A stretch of 31,391 nucleotides of DNA. Source: Synechococcus sp. UW140 (lineage in GTDB: Bacteria > Cyanobacteriota > Cyanobacteriia > PCC-6307 > Cyanobiaceae). The stretch covers positions 1 to 31,391 of the forward strand of contig CAMDWF010000002.1 of assembly GCA_945878795.1 (NCBI GenBank), in the 5' to 3' direction. Each line of letters opens with the position of its first letter. Positions within the stretch are counted from its first letter, which is position 1. Below the pieces are notes generated by a model. It had not been told where the DNA came from and made no database searches. It worked only from the letters and a program-made list of their open reading frames with translations. Shown here piece by piece: positions 24,957-31,391 of this stretch. Both the position numbers and the translations under genes were made by a program.

Positions 24957-27542
24957 ATGCCGATCCAGCGGCCTTCCGAGCGTGAGCAGCGGCCCTCAGC
25001 CCTGGATGTGTTCACCGACCGGGAGGAGCTGATCGCTGCCTTTGAGCGGAACCTTGCGCACAAGAAGCCTGAGGAGCACCGGGTGTTGGTGTTCTACGGC
25101 GATGGCGGCATCGGCAAGACCACCCTGCTGCAGAAGCTGGAGCAGCTCCACCGCCAGCGTTGTCCGCAGGCGCTGATGGGGCGTCTGGACTTGGCTGGTG
25201 CCGACACCACCCCGCCGGATCTCCTGCTCTACCGGCTGCGGCGGCTGTTCCCCACCATCCCTTTTCCTTCATTCTCCCTGGCGCTGGCGGAATACGGCCG
25301 GCGCTTTCATCCGGAGCAGGTGTACGGCAGCGATCGCAAGGAGCTGCTGCAGGGGGCCGGGCCCTATGCCGATGTGCTCGCCGGTGGGCTGGAGGTGCTG
25401 GGCCAGCTGAGCGGGGTGGGGCTGGCCGTCAGCACCATGAAGGCCGCCGCCACGGCACAGCGTCAACTCTCCGACTGGGTGGAGCGGCGTGCTGAGCCCT
25501 GGTTGCAGCGCAGCCAGAGCCTCTCAGAAGAGCAGTTGCTGGCCCAGTTGCCGCTGCAGTGGGCCAGGGATTTCCGCCAGGCGATCTCCACCCAGCTGGA
25601 TCATGACTGGGATGACGCCATCACCTACAGCGGCCCGCCGCCCCTGATTGCCCTCGACACCTACGAAACCCTCTGGCACTCCGGGATGGGCAGAAGCGGG
25701 CGGCGGCGGGAGCCCCGGGAGCGCTGGCTGGTGGATCTGGTGAGTGAGCTGCCCGAGGTGCTTTGGGTGATCGGCGGGCGGGATCGCTTGAGCTGGGAGG
25801 AGGGCTACGACAAGGCCTGGAGCGAGGCCTGTGAGCAACACCTAGTGGGCCAGCTCAGCGAGGACGATGCCAGGAGCTTCCTGGCCAAACGGGGCATCAA
25901 GGAACCGGCGATCGTGGAGAAGATCATCAGCCAGGGGGCTGGGGTGCCCTTCTATCTGGAGCTGGAAACCCAGCTCTACGACAAGACCCCTGCCGCGGAG
26001 CGCACGCCAGAGGTGTTCGGCGGCAGCCAGCAGGAGCAGATCGAGCGGCTGCTCACCCACCTCGATGCTTCTGAGCGGGCCACCTTGAAGCTGCTGGCCG
26101 CCTTTGGCATCTGGGATCGGGAGCTGTTCAGCCAAGCGGTGGTCCATTTCGCTACGGGCTACCCAGCCACGGGCGCGGCGGAGCTGGGGCGCTTCTGGTC
26201 GATCGAGCCGCTCGGCGAGGACCGCTGGCAGCTGCACAACGAGATGGCTCACCACCTGCAGGCCGATGAACGCCAGCGGGACCAAGGCACGTTTGAGAAG
26301 GTGCACCGCTGGGGGTTCGCCTATTTCGATGGTCCGCTGGAAGGGCTGGAGGCCAAGGCGATCCAGGCAAACGATGCGGAGCGGTTGCAGCGGGCGCTCA
26401 GGCATGCCCGTGCGATTCAGCCGGCGGCAGAATGGGCAGCTTGGTTGAATAAGAGGTTGGCTCAGCTGGGCAAGGGCACGATCTGGCAGCCGCTGTTGGC
26501 TGTTGCCGAGAGGGGGGTGCAGGAGGCGGCAAAGGCTTTGGGTGCGAACGATCCAGCCGTTGCCGGATTACTCGATCGTCAGGCATGCCTCCTGCAAGAG
26601 ATTGCCCGATACGAAGAAGCTGAACGTCTGTTTCGCCGTGCCCTGGCGATCGATGAGGCCAGCTACGGCAAGGACCATCCCACCGTGGCCATTCGTCTCA
26701 ACAACCTGGCGGAGCTGCTGCAGGCCACCAACCGCCTGGCGGAGGCGGAACCTCTGTATCGCCGTGCCCTGGCGATCGATGAGGCCAGCTACGGCAATGA
26801 CCATCCCGACGTAGCCATGGATCTCAACAACCTGGCGCAGCTGCTTAAGGCCACCAACCGCCTGGCGGAGGCGGAGCCGCTGATGCGCCGTGCCCTGGCG
26901 ATCGAAGAAGCCAGCCACGGCAATGACCATCCCAACCTGGCTGCTCTTCTCAACAACCTGGCGCGGCTGCTGCAGGCCACCAACCGCCTGGAGGAGGCGG
27001 AACCGCTGATGCGCCGTGCCCTGGCGATCGATGAGGCCAGCTACGGCAATGACCATCCCCGAGTTGCCACCGATCTCAGCAACCTGGCGGGGCTGCTGCA
27101 GGCCACCAACCGCCTGGCGGAGGCGGAACCGCTGATGTGCCGTGCCCTGGCGATTGATGAGGCCAGCTACGGCAATGACCATCCCACTGTGGCCATTCGA
27201 CTCAACAACCTGGCTTCGCTGCTGCAGGACACCAACCGCCTGGCGGAGGCGGAACCGCTGATGCGCCGTGCCCTGGCAATTGGTGAGGCCAGCTACGGCA
27301 ATGACCATCCCGACGTGGCCAGAGATCTCAACAACCTGGCGAATCTCCTGCGGGACACCAACCGCCTTGCGGAGGCGGAACCTTTGTCAGGGCGCGCTGC
27401 GCGGATCTTCCTGGCGAGTCTGGGAATCGATCATCCAAACACCCAGAAGGTGAAGGGAAACTACCTGAAGATCCTGCAAGCTCAAAGCCTGCCAGAAATC
27501 GAAATCGAAGCCAAGCTCGCAGCGCTCAAACATCCTGGGTGA
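24957..27542 (+). CDS. STAND NTPase with tandem TPR repeats
   Basis: 861 residues. An NTPase domain starts almost at the N-terminus: Walker A YGDGGIGKTTLL at 47-58, Walker B IALDTYETLW at 231-240, LWVIGGRDRLSWE at about 259-271 (sensor-like Arg). A winged-helix-like linker follows to about 540. The C-terminal third (about 545-850) has seven 42-residue TPRs of kinesin-light-chain type (RRALAIDEASYGNDHP), six nearly identical. This NB-plus-repeat plan is that of STAND proteins, in which the repeats sense a ligand and the NTPase oligomerises; several are phage defence or cell-death switches. No effector domain precedes the NTPase, so it may work with a partner or signal otherwise. It fills one attC-bounded cassette, unusually large. 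Confidence 0.87.
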   Translation: MPIQRPSEREQRPSALDVFTDREELIAAFERNLAHKKPEEHRVLVFYGDGGIGKTTLLQKLEQLHRQRCPQALMGRLDLAGADTTPPDLLLYRLRRLFPTIPFPSFSLALAEYGRRFHPEQVYGSDRKELLQGAGPYADVLAGGLEVLGQLSGVGLAVSTMKAAATAQRQLSDWVERRAEPWLQRSQSLSEEQLLAQLPLQWARDFRQAISTQLDHDWDDAITYSGPPPLIALDTYETLWHSGMGRSGRRREPRERWLVDLVSELPEVLWVIGGRDRLSWEEGYDKAWSEACEQHLVGQLSEDDARSFLAKRGIKEPAIVEKIISQGAGVPFYLELETQLYDKTPAAERTPEVFGGSQQEQIERLLTHLDASERATLKLLAAFGIWDRELFSQAVVHFATGYPATGAAELGRFWSIEPLGEDRWQLHNEMAHHLQADERQRDQGTFEKVHRWGFAYFDGPLEGLEAKAIQANDAERLQRALRHARAIQPAAEWAAWLNKRLAQLGKGTIWQPLLAVAERGVQEAAKALGANDPAVAGLLDRQACLLQEIARYEEAERLFRRALAIDEASYGKDHPTVAIRLNNLAELLQATNRLAEAEPLYRRALAIDEASYGNDHPDVAMDLNNLAQLLKATNRLAEAEPLMRRALAIEEASHGNDHPNLAALLNNLARLLQATNRLEEAEPLMRRALAIDEASYGNDHPRVATDLSNLAGLLQATNRLAEAEPLMCRALAIDEASYGNDHPTVAIRLNNLASLLQDTNRLAEAEPLMRRALAIGEASYGNDHPDVARDLNNLANLLRDTNRLAEAEPLSGRAARIFLASLGIDHPNTQKVKGNYLKILQAQSLPEIEIEAKLAALKHPG
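26640..27395 (+). repeat. Six tandem 126-bp repeats (TPR-coding)
   Basis: Units begin at 26640, 26766, 26892, 27018, 27144 and 27270, each opening with GCCCTGGC, exactly 126 bp apart (42 codons). A diverged seventh follows. Variation is concentrated at the positions after HP (TVAIRL, DVAMDL, NLAALL, RVATDL and so on), with the frame unbroken. Confidence 0.9.
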
Positions 27543-27612
27543 GGCTGGTTTCGGGTCTGAGGAGCACCAAATGCTGCCGCTTTCGAGAACTGGCGTTCCT
27601 TTTTCTCTGTTC

Positions 27613-27698
27613 GTCTAACGCTCCAGATCAGCGGCGTCATATATGACTGAAACGAAGCACGAAGACTTTGCTCGTCCGCTGCATTGGGGATGTTAGAC
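27613..27698 (+). other. Integron attC site (right of the STAND gene)
   Basis: 86 bp. R'' GTCTAAC at 27613-27619 and R' GTTAGAC at 27692-27698 are perfect inverse complements and match RYYYAAC and GTTRRRY exactly. Inner arms CAGCGG (27629-27634) and CCGCTG (27676-27681) pair; CTCCAGAT against ATTGGGGA extend the stem with a bulged base between, as expected for the extrahelical bases of attC. Lies 70 bp after the STAND stop. Confidence 0.82.
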
Positions 27699-27741
27699 TT
27701 CTGACAACTTCTTCAAAAACTCATTTCCGGAATTACCGGTA

Positions 27742-29160
27742 TTAGCTGGTTGTTTTCCCTCCTAACGGCAAGCTTACACCTGCTGCTTTAAGATGATTCA
27801 CTAGGCTTTCCCAGTTGGTCTCACTCCAAACATCGGAGTTATCTGCTTCATTATAACGTCTTGAATACTTGGGAAAAAGAAAATCGAAAAACGACTTCCA
27901 ACTCTCGTGAAGATCGGGTAGATACTGCTTTGTTTTTTCATAAAGCTCATCAAGAATTGCTGGTGTACCAGAAGCATCATATATTTGATCATTTTCTTGA
28001 GCAGCTTTAAGAACTTTCTGAATATCCGTAACGATAAAGCATCCCGCCCCAGCCATTGGAAGAATCAGCGATTCACCTAGGTATTCTGCACCTCGATAGC
28101 TACCCGCTTCTGAATATAGAGCAATAGCTCGATCTGCAAAATCCGGTTGTGGTATAGATTTAATAACGCTTATCTGTAGCTCCGAGGAAAGTTTCTCAAA
28201 GCCTTCAACAATAGTTGGTTTCAAATCATCTATCACAATAGCTTCAAAAACAAAATTACGAATACTGGATATGTTAAGACTTTGCTGAGCCACTGCTTTC
28301 ATGTGTATCCTAGTAGATTCATCAAACCAACTCCAGCATCGTGGGTCTGCTCCAAGTAATCGAAAAACGTTAGGGAGGCAACCTTCCGCTAAAGATTCTA
28401 CAATGGTCAAAAGCTTTGTCCTCATCCGCTCTTCATAGATGACTGGATAGCGCCTGGAAATAGCCTGTAGAGTTAAAATCATTTGTCTTGAATAAACCAA
28501 TGGTAGATCAGCTACATCCCCGCGCAGAACTGCTTTGAGCAGCAAGAATACAAGATTCTCAATTAATGTTTTTTTAGCTCTATCAAGATATCTAGAATTC
28601 AGGAAAGTACAAGCCGTATCTAATGTGGGAGGGAATGAGGTAGATTTGATGTCTCTTACAATTCTTTTGATCGCACTTTTTCCTTGTATGGGTTGATGTT
28701 GTAAAAGATGTTTAACAACGTGAACTATGTGCATCCGAACTCTTTCTGGCTCAGGCTCAAAAAGCACTTCTTCAGCTATAAATGCAGGATGAGCGCAAAG
28801 ATTTCGATCATCCTTTAAACGAGCAAGATCAATCTGTTCATGGTCTGACAGAAATTCGAAATCAGCCGTCGCTGTTTTTAACAAATCTTCTTCGATATTC
28901 TGAAGATGTCTAATCTGTTTATTCGTAATAGCCTGATCTAAACTGGTTATGAAATGTTGTGCCATCGGATCGCCCTGGTTTGCCAGCTCTCTTATTTTTG
29001 ATATAATGTCAAAAGTGACTGAAATCCAAGTTGACACGATCGATGAACGGTACGCACCTCCTCGATATGCATCTATTGCTTCCAAAACATAAGAACGCGC
29101 AATTCGATCCCTTACCTTAAGGGCCAGCTCGTCAAGGTCTGCGAGGTGAACTTCTTTCAT
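27742..29160 (-). CDS. HEPN-domain protein with Rx4H motif (putative defence RNase)
   Basis: 472 residues from ATG 29160. The N-terminal 130 residues read as a HEPN helical bundle: EAIDAYRGGAYRSSIVSTWI at about 28-47, then LARLKDDRNLCAHPAF with R119-N-L-C-A-H124, the Rx4-6H catalytic motif of HEPN RNases. The other 340 residues are alpha-helical without recognised motif. HEPN RNases act in abortive infection and toxin-antitoxin systems by cutting RNA. Lower GC (well under the core genes) points to transfer. The gene is on the opposite strand to the attC orientation and begins 44 bases after the attC at 27613-27698. Binding partner unknown; no antitoxin gene adjoins. Confidence 0.8.
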   Translation of the reverse strand: MKEVHLADLDELALKVRDRIARSYVLEAIDAYRGGAYRSSIVSTWISVTFDIISKIRELANQGDPMAQHFITSLDQAITNKQIRHLQNIEEDLLKTATADFEFLSDHEQIDLARLKDDRNLCAHPAFIAEEVLFEPEPERVRMHIVHVVKHLLQHQPIQGKSAIKRIVRDIKSTSFPPTLDTACTFLNSRYLDRAKKTLIENLVFLLLKAVLRGDVADLPLVYSRQMILTLQAISRRYPVIYEERMRTKLLTIVESLAEGCLPNVFRLLGADPRCWSWFDESTRIHMKAVAQQSLNISSIRNFVFEAIVIDDLKPTIVEGFEKLSSELQISVIKSIPQPDFADRAIALYSEAGSYRGAEYLGESLILPMAGAGCFIVTDIQKVLKAAQENDQIYDASGTPAILDELYEKTKQYLPDLHESWKSFFDFLFPKYSRRYNEADNSDVWSETNWESLVNHLKAAGVSLPLGGKTTS

Positions 29161-29283
29161 AAATGGTGATTTTCAGGCTATACGAACCTTGACAATTGCT
29201 TGTCACGTACATAATACACGCTCTATGGTAAAACTGGGACAGGAACAAGTCGGCTGCAGAAGCCCAAAACCCAATTAAAGTTA

Positions 29284-29454
29284 GTCTAACAGGTCTTAGG
29301 CGGATCCTCATAACATCCCCTTCCACCGCATTTTGCCACCTAAAAGCGGGAGCCAAGCGGTAGGACCCCGTGAGATCGCTTGCGATGACAAGTAATCCCC
29401 ATTAGCCGTAACCATTCCAGGTTTGATGGGCGGATCCGCCTATAAGGGTTCGCC
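29284..29454. other. Weak third attC-like inverted repeat
   Basis: GTCTAAC at 29284-29290 is identical to the R'' of the site at 27613. AGGCGGATCC (29298-29307) is the exact inverse complement of GGATCCGCCT (29432-29441). The other end has GTTCGCC at 29448-29454, which keeps GTT but not RRRY, and the 171-bp length is beyond the usual attC range. Could be a decayed attC or an unrelated hairpin. Confidence 0.33.
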
Positions 29455-29514
29455 TTGTTACAAAAGATCAGCAGAGCTGCACACGCCCAGCGGGCCTCGG
29501 TTAAGCAAATGATT

Positions 29515-29684
29515 TTAGATCATTTTGGTCTTTATATCGCTGTGCCCGAGCAATTCCTTAATAGTGCGTATATCTTGAGGGCGTTTTGAATCATGCTGGG
29601 ATCAAGGTGTTTGCGCCCCTGCGCACGGGTGCATGGGCATACTTCCGCCCCAGGGCATTGGGAGAGCTGAAGTTTCTCACCCAC
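29515..29684 (-). pseudogene. Relic of an IntI-like tyrosine recombinase (C-terminus)
   Basis: Two - strand frames. 29591-29684 reads NALGRKYAHAP, like the ALxRKYPHA block found in integron integrases before their additional helix. 29515-29602 reads RPQDIRTIKELLGHSDIKTK and stops at TAA 29515-29517; DIRTIQELLGHxDxxTTMIYTH is the hallmark motif of tyrosine recombinases with the last catalytic residues (the H of LLGH; the nucleophilic Tyr should follow TKMI but is replaced by the stop). The HxLRH block is missing. Clearly dead. Proximity to attC sites favours IntI over a XerC-like enzyme. Confidence 0.65.
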
Positions 29685-29832
29685 TAGCGAAGGCAACGTC
29701 GTGCGCCGATCCGCCTCGGGAAACGAGTGTTGTACCTGTCACCCTCTCGGCCATCAAACCCTCAATGCCCTCGCCCCAAGCGCGCCGCCCCCCCGCTCCC
29801 GGGCGATAGTGAAATCTGCGGCCGCCTTGTTG

Positions 29833-31391
29833 ATGTCCGATTCCAGCGCCCTGGTGCTCCCCCTGGAAGCTGCGGGCCTTGAAGCCATCGATGCAGTAGG
29901 CGGCAAGAATGCCTCCCTCGGTGAAATGCTGCGCGCCCTGGCGGCTGAGGGGGTGCGCGTGCCCGGTGGCTTTGCCCTCACCGCCAGCGCCTACCGGTTG
30001 CTGCTCAGCCGTGCTGGCCTTGGCGATCGCCTGGAGACGATTCTTGCTGGGCTTGATGCCAACAACCTGGAGCAATTGCAGCGTGTGGGATTGGCGGCCC
30101 GGCAATTGCTGCTGGAGGCGTCATTGCCGCCGGAGCTGGAAGCGGCGCTGTTGACGGCCTATCGCGGCCTGGTGGGGCCCGGTGAGGAGCCGGCCGCTGT
30201 GGCCGTGCGCTCCAGTGCCACCGCCGAAGACCTGCCGGAGGCCAGCTTCGCCGGCCAACAAGACACCTTTTTGCATATCCAGGGCGAAGCCCAGCTGCTG
30301 GCGGCCACCCGCCGTTGCTATGCCTCCCTGTTCACCGATCGCGCCCTTTCCTACCGGCAACACAACGGCTTCGGCCACCTGGCGGTGGCCCTCTCGATCG
30401 GCGTGCAGCGGATGGTGCGGGCCGATCGGGCCTGCTCCGGGGTGATGTTCAGCCTCGACACCGAAAGCGGCTTCCGCGACACGGTGCTGCTCAGTGCCGC
30501 CTATGGCCTTGGCGAAAACGTGGTGCAGGGGGTTGTCAATCCCGATGAGTTGCTGATCTTCAAGCCCACCTTGGCCCTGGGTTTTGATCCGATCCTCAGT
30601 CGCCGCCTGGGCAGCAAGGAGCAGCGACTGGTAAATCAAGGCGGCACCGCCCTTGGCGGCACCGATCTTGGCGCCAATGCCCTGGTCAATGAACCCGTAC
30701 CCCTGGACGAGCAGCGCCGCTTTGCCATCAGCGATGCCGAGGCCCTGCAGCTGGCCCGCTGGGCCTGCCGCATCGAAGCGCACTACAGCGCTCTGCGGGG
30801 GCAGCCCACACCGATGGATATCGAATGGGCCAAGGATGGGCCCAGCGGTGAGTTGTTCATCCTCCAGGCCCGGCCCGAAACGGTCCGTTCGCGCCAGTCC
30901 ACCGCCGTATTGCGCAGCTGGCATCTCGATGCGCCGCCGCCGCCACCCCTGGTGACGGGTCGGGCGATCGGGGCCTCGGTGAGCAGCGGCCGGGCCCGGT
31001 TGATCCGCGATCCGGGCGAGCTCCAGCGTTTCGCTGCCGGCGACGTGTTGGTGACAACGCGCACCGATCCCGATTGGGAGCCGATTCTCAAGCGCGCCAG
31101 TGGGGTCGTTACCGACCAAGGCGGCCGCACCTGTCACGCCGCCATCATTGCCCGCGAGATGGGCATCACCGCCATCGTCGGCAGCGGCGACGGCAGCCAG
31201 CGCATCGTCGATGGTGATCCGATCACGGTGAGCTGCTGCGAAGGCGACGAGGGCCATGTCTACGCCGGCAACTTGCCCTTCCATGTCGACGAGCAATCGC
31301 TGCTGGAGCTGCCCCCCACCCGCACCCGCCTATTGATCAACGTGGGCAACCCGGAGGAGGCCTTCAAGCTGGCGGCGATTCCCTGCGACGG
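29833..31391 (+). CDS. ppsA: Phosphoenolpyruvate synthase PpsA, N-terminal 519 residues (runs off the right edge)
   Basis: Open from ATG 29833 (MSDSSALVLPLEAAGLEAID) to the window end. Pyruvate + ATP + water to phosphoenolpyruvate + AMP + phosphate. The N-terminal ATP-binding domain is present: VGGKNASLGEML near residue 24, VRSSATAEDLPEASFAGQQD at about 125-144, PMDIEWAKDG at about 327. The swivelling phosphohistidine domain follows, with GGRTCHAAIIAREMG at about 430-444; His435 is the phosphorylated residue. The C-terminal PEP/pyruvate TIM barrel (about 300 residues) is outside. Typical GC-rich core-gene codon use, no lesion. No clear Shine-Dalgarno before the ATG. It marks the right border of the accessory stretch. 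Confidence 0.95.
   Translation, partial: MSDSSALVLPLEAAGLEAIDAVGGKNASLGEMLRALAAEGVRVPGGFALTASAYRLLLSRAGLGDRLETILAGLDANNLEQLQRVGLAARQLLLEASLPPELEAALLTAYRGLVGPGEEPAAVAVRSSATAEDLPEASFAGQQDTFLHIQGEAQLLAATRRCYASLFTDRALSYRQHNGFGHLAVALSIGVQRMVRADRACSGVMFSLDTESGFRDTVLLSAAYGLGENVVQGVVNPDELLIFKPTLALGFDPILSRRLGSKEQRLVNQGGTALGGTDLGANALVNEPVPLDEQRRFAISDAEALQLARWACRIEAHYSALRGQPTPMDIEWAKDGPSGELFILQARPETVRSRQSTAVLRSWHLDAPPPPPLVTGRAIGASVSSGRARLIRDPGELQRFAAGDVLVTTRTDPDWEPILKRASGVVTDQGGRTCHAAIIAREMGITAIVGSGDGSQRIVDGDPITVSCCEGDEGHVYAGNLPFHVDEQSLLELPPTRTRLLINVGNPEEAFKLAAIPCD

Larger units (their letters stand above)
24716..29684. mobile_element. Integron remnant: attC sites, cassettes and IntI relic
   Basis: Covers two good attC sites, a 2.9-kb cassette with the STAND gene, a second segment with the HEPN gene, a weak third attC and the C-terminal wreck of an IntI-like recombinase. 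The attC orientation (GTTAGAC to the right) places the STAND gene in the standard sense. The integrase relic is at the downstream end, not the usual place. Outer borders are uncertain; the left border may extend to 24013 or beyond. Confidence 0.6.
29161..29832. other. 672-bp stretch between the HEPN gene and ppsA
   Basis: Contains the weak attC-like repeat and the integrase relic listed separately. GGCGGATCC-type sequence recurs three times (about 29298, 29430 and, inverted, 29707). No tRNA or other RNA gene was recognised, and no intact CDS. Confidence 0.5.

Noticed and set aside
26568..27308. 246-codon repetitive frame antisense to the TPR region
   Set aside because: Periodic only because it mirrors the 126-bp TPR repeats.
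26640..27395. Regularly spaced repeats as a CRISPR array
   Set aside because: Units are contiguous 126-bp coding repeats with no unique spacers; they encode TPRs.
29494..29510. GTTAAGC near 29500 as an attC or attI core
   Set aside because: No complementary R'' sequence or stem could be found on either side.
30121..31296. 391-codon open frame antisense to ppsA
   Set aside because: ppsA motifs on the + strand explain this DNA; the antisense product is Gly/Ala/His-rich shadow.

Overview
The window looks like chromosomal DNA of a freshwater picocyanobacterium of the Synechococcus/Cyanobium/Vulcanococcus kind. Reasons: most of the DNA is GC-rich; the cyanobacterial HIP1 octamer GCGATCGC recurs (15101, 17803, 18603, 19561, 25330, 30023); there is a DUF1651-type small protein known mainly from marine and freshwater Synechococcus; and two exported proteins carry a PGPLP-type C-terminal tail. 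Only a few core genes are visible: a photolyase-like gene with a peroxiredoxin-like partner, hisB, and ppsA cut by the right edge. Most of the rest is accessory DNA.

Left part (1-6815): the end of a BREX phage-defence operon on the + strand, pglZ-brxD-brxHI, with the tail of an RloB-family gene directly in front of pglZ and overlapping it. pglX/brxC-type genes would lie left of the window. A small HEPN-like gene follows on the - strand (6926-7426).

Middle-left (7678-14683): mostly small or unknown genes: a TPR protein coupled to a frameshifted gene, a PEP-CTERM-like exported protein, a DUF1651/Cys-rich pair, a small lipoprotein, a large SRPBCC-plus-lipase-like gene interrupted by one in-frame TGA, and a decayed AbrB-type antitoxin.

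Middle (14777-18869): peroxiredoxin-like and photolyase-like genes, then about 1.2 kb of debris from a type I restriction-modification locus (hsdS tail, addiction-module antitoxin with a 16-codon toxin stub, truncated MNT nucleotidyltransferase fused by deletion to hsdR pieces), ending exactly at the 3' end of hisB.

19115-22160: an unusual protein with an N-terminal cNMP-binding-like domain and two phytochelatin-synthase-like domains, the second lacking catalytic residues. Its 171-bp 5' leader is repeated in front of a PGPLP-tailed exported protein 2.1 kb downstream. A TacA/DUF1778 antitoxin relic and a GT1 glycosyltransferase follow.

Right part (24013-29690): what I read as an integron remnant. 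Two convincing attC sites (24716-24801 and 27613-27698) flank a 2.9-kb cassette carrying a STAND NTPase with kinesin-light-chain-like TPRs. Next comes an AT-richer HEPN (Rx4H) gene, a weaker third attC-like inverted repeat, and the broken C-terminus of an IntI-like tyrosine recombinase beside ppsA. Both cassette proteins resemble defence proteins, so the window combines an operon-type defence system (BREX), a dead one (type I R-M) and possible cassette-borne ones. Several single-base lesions could be real decay or assembly errors; the hsd deletions cannot be simple indel errors.
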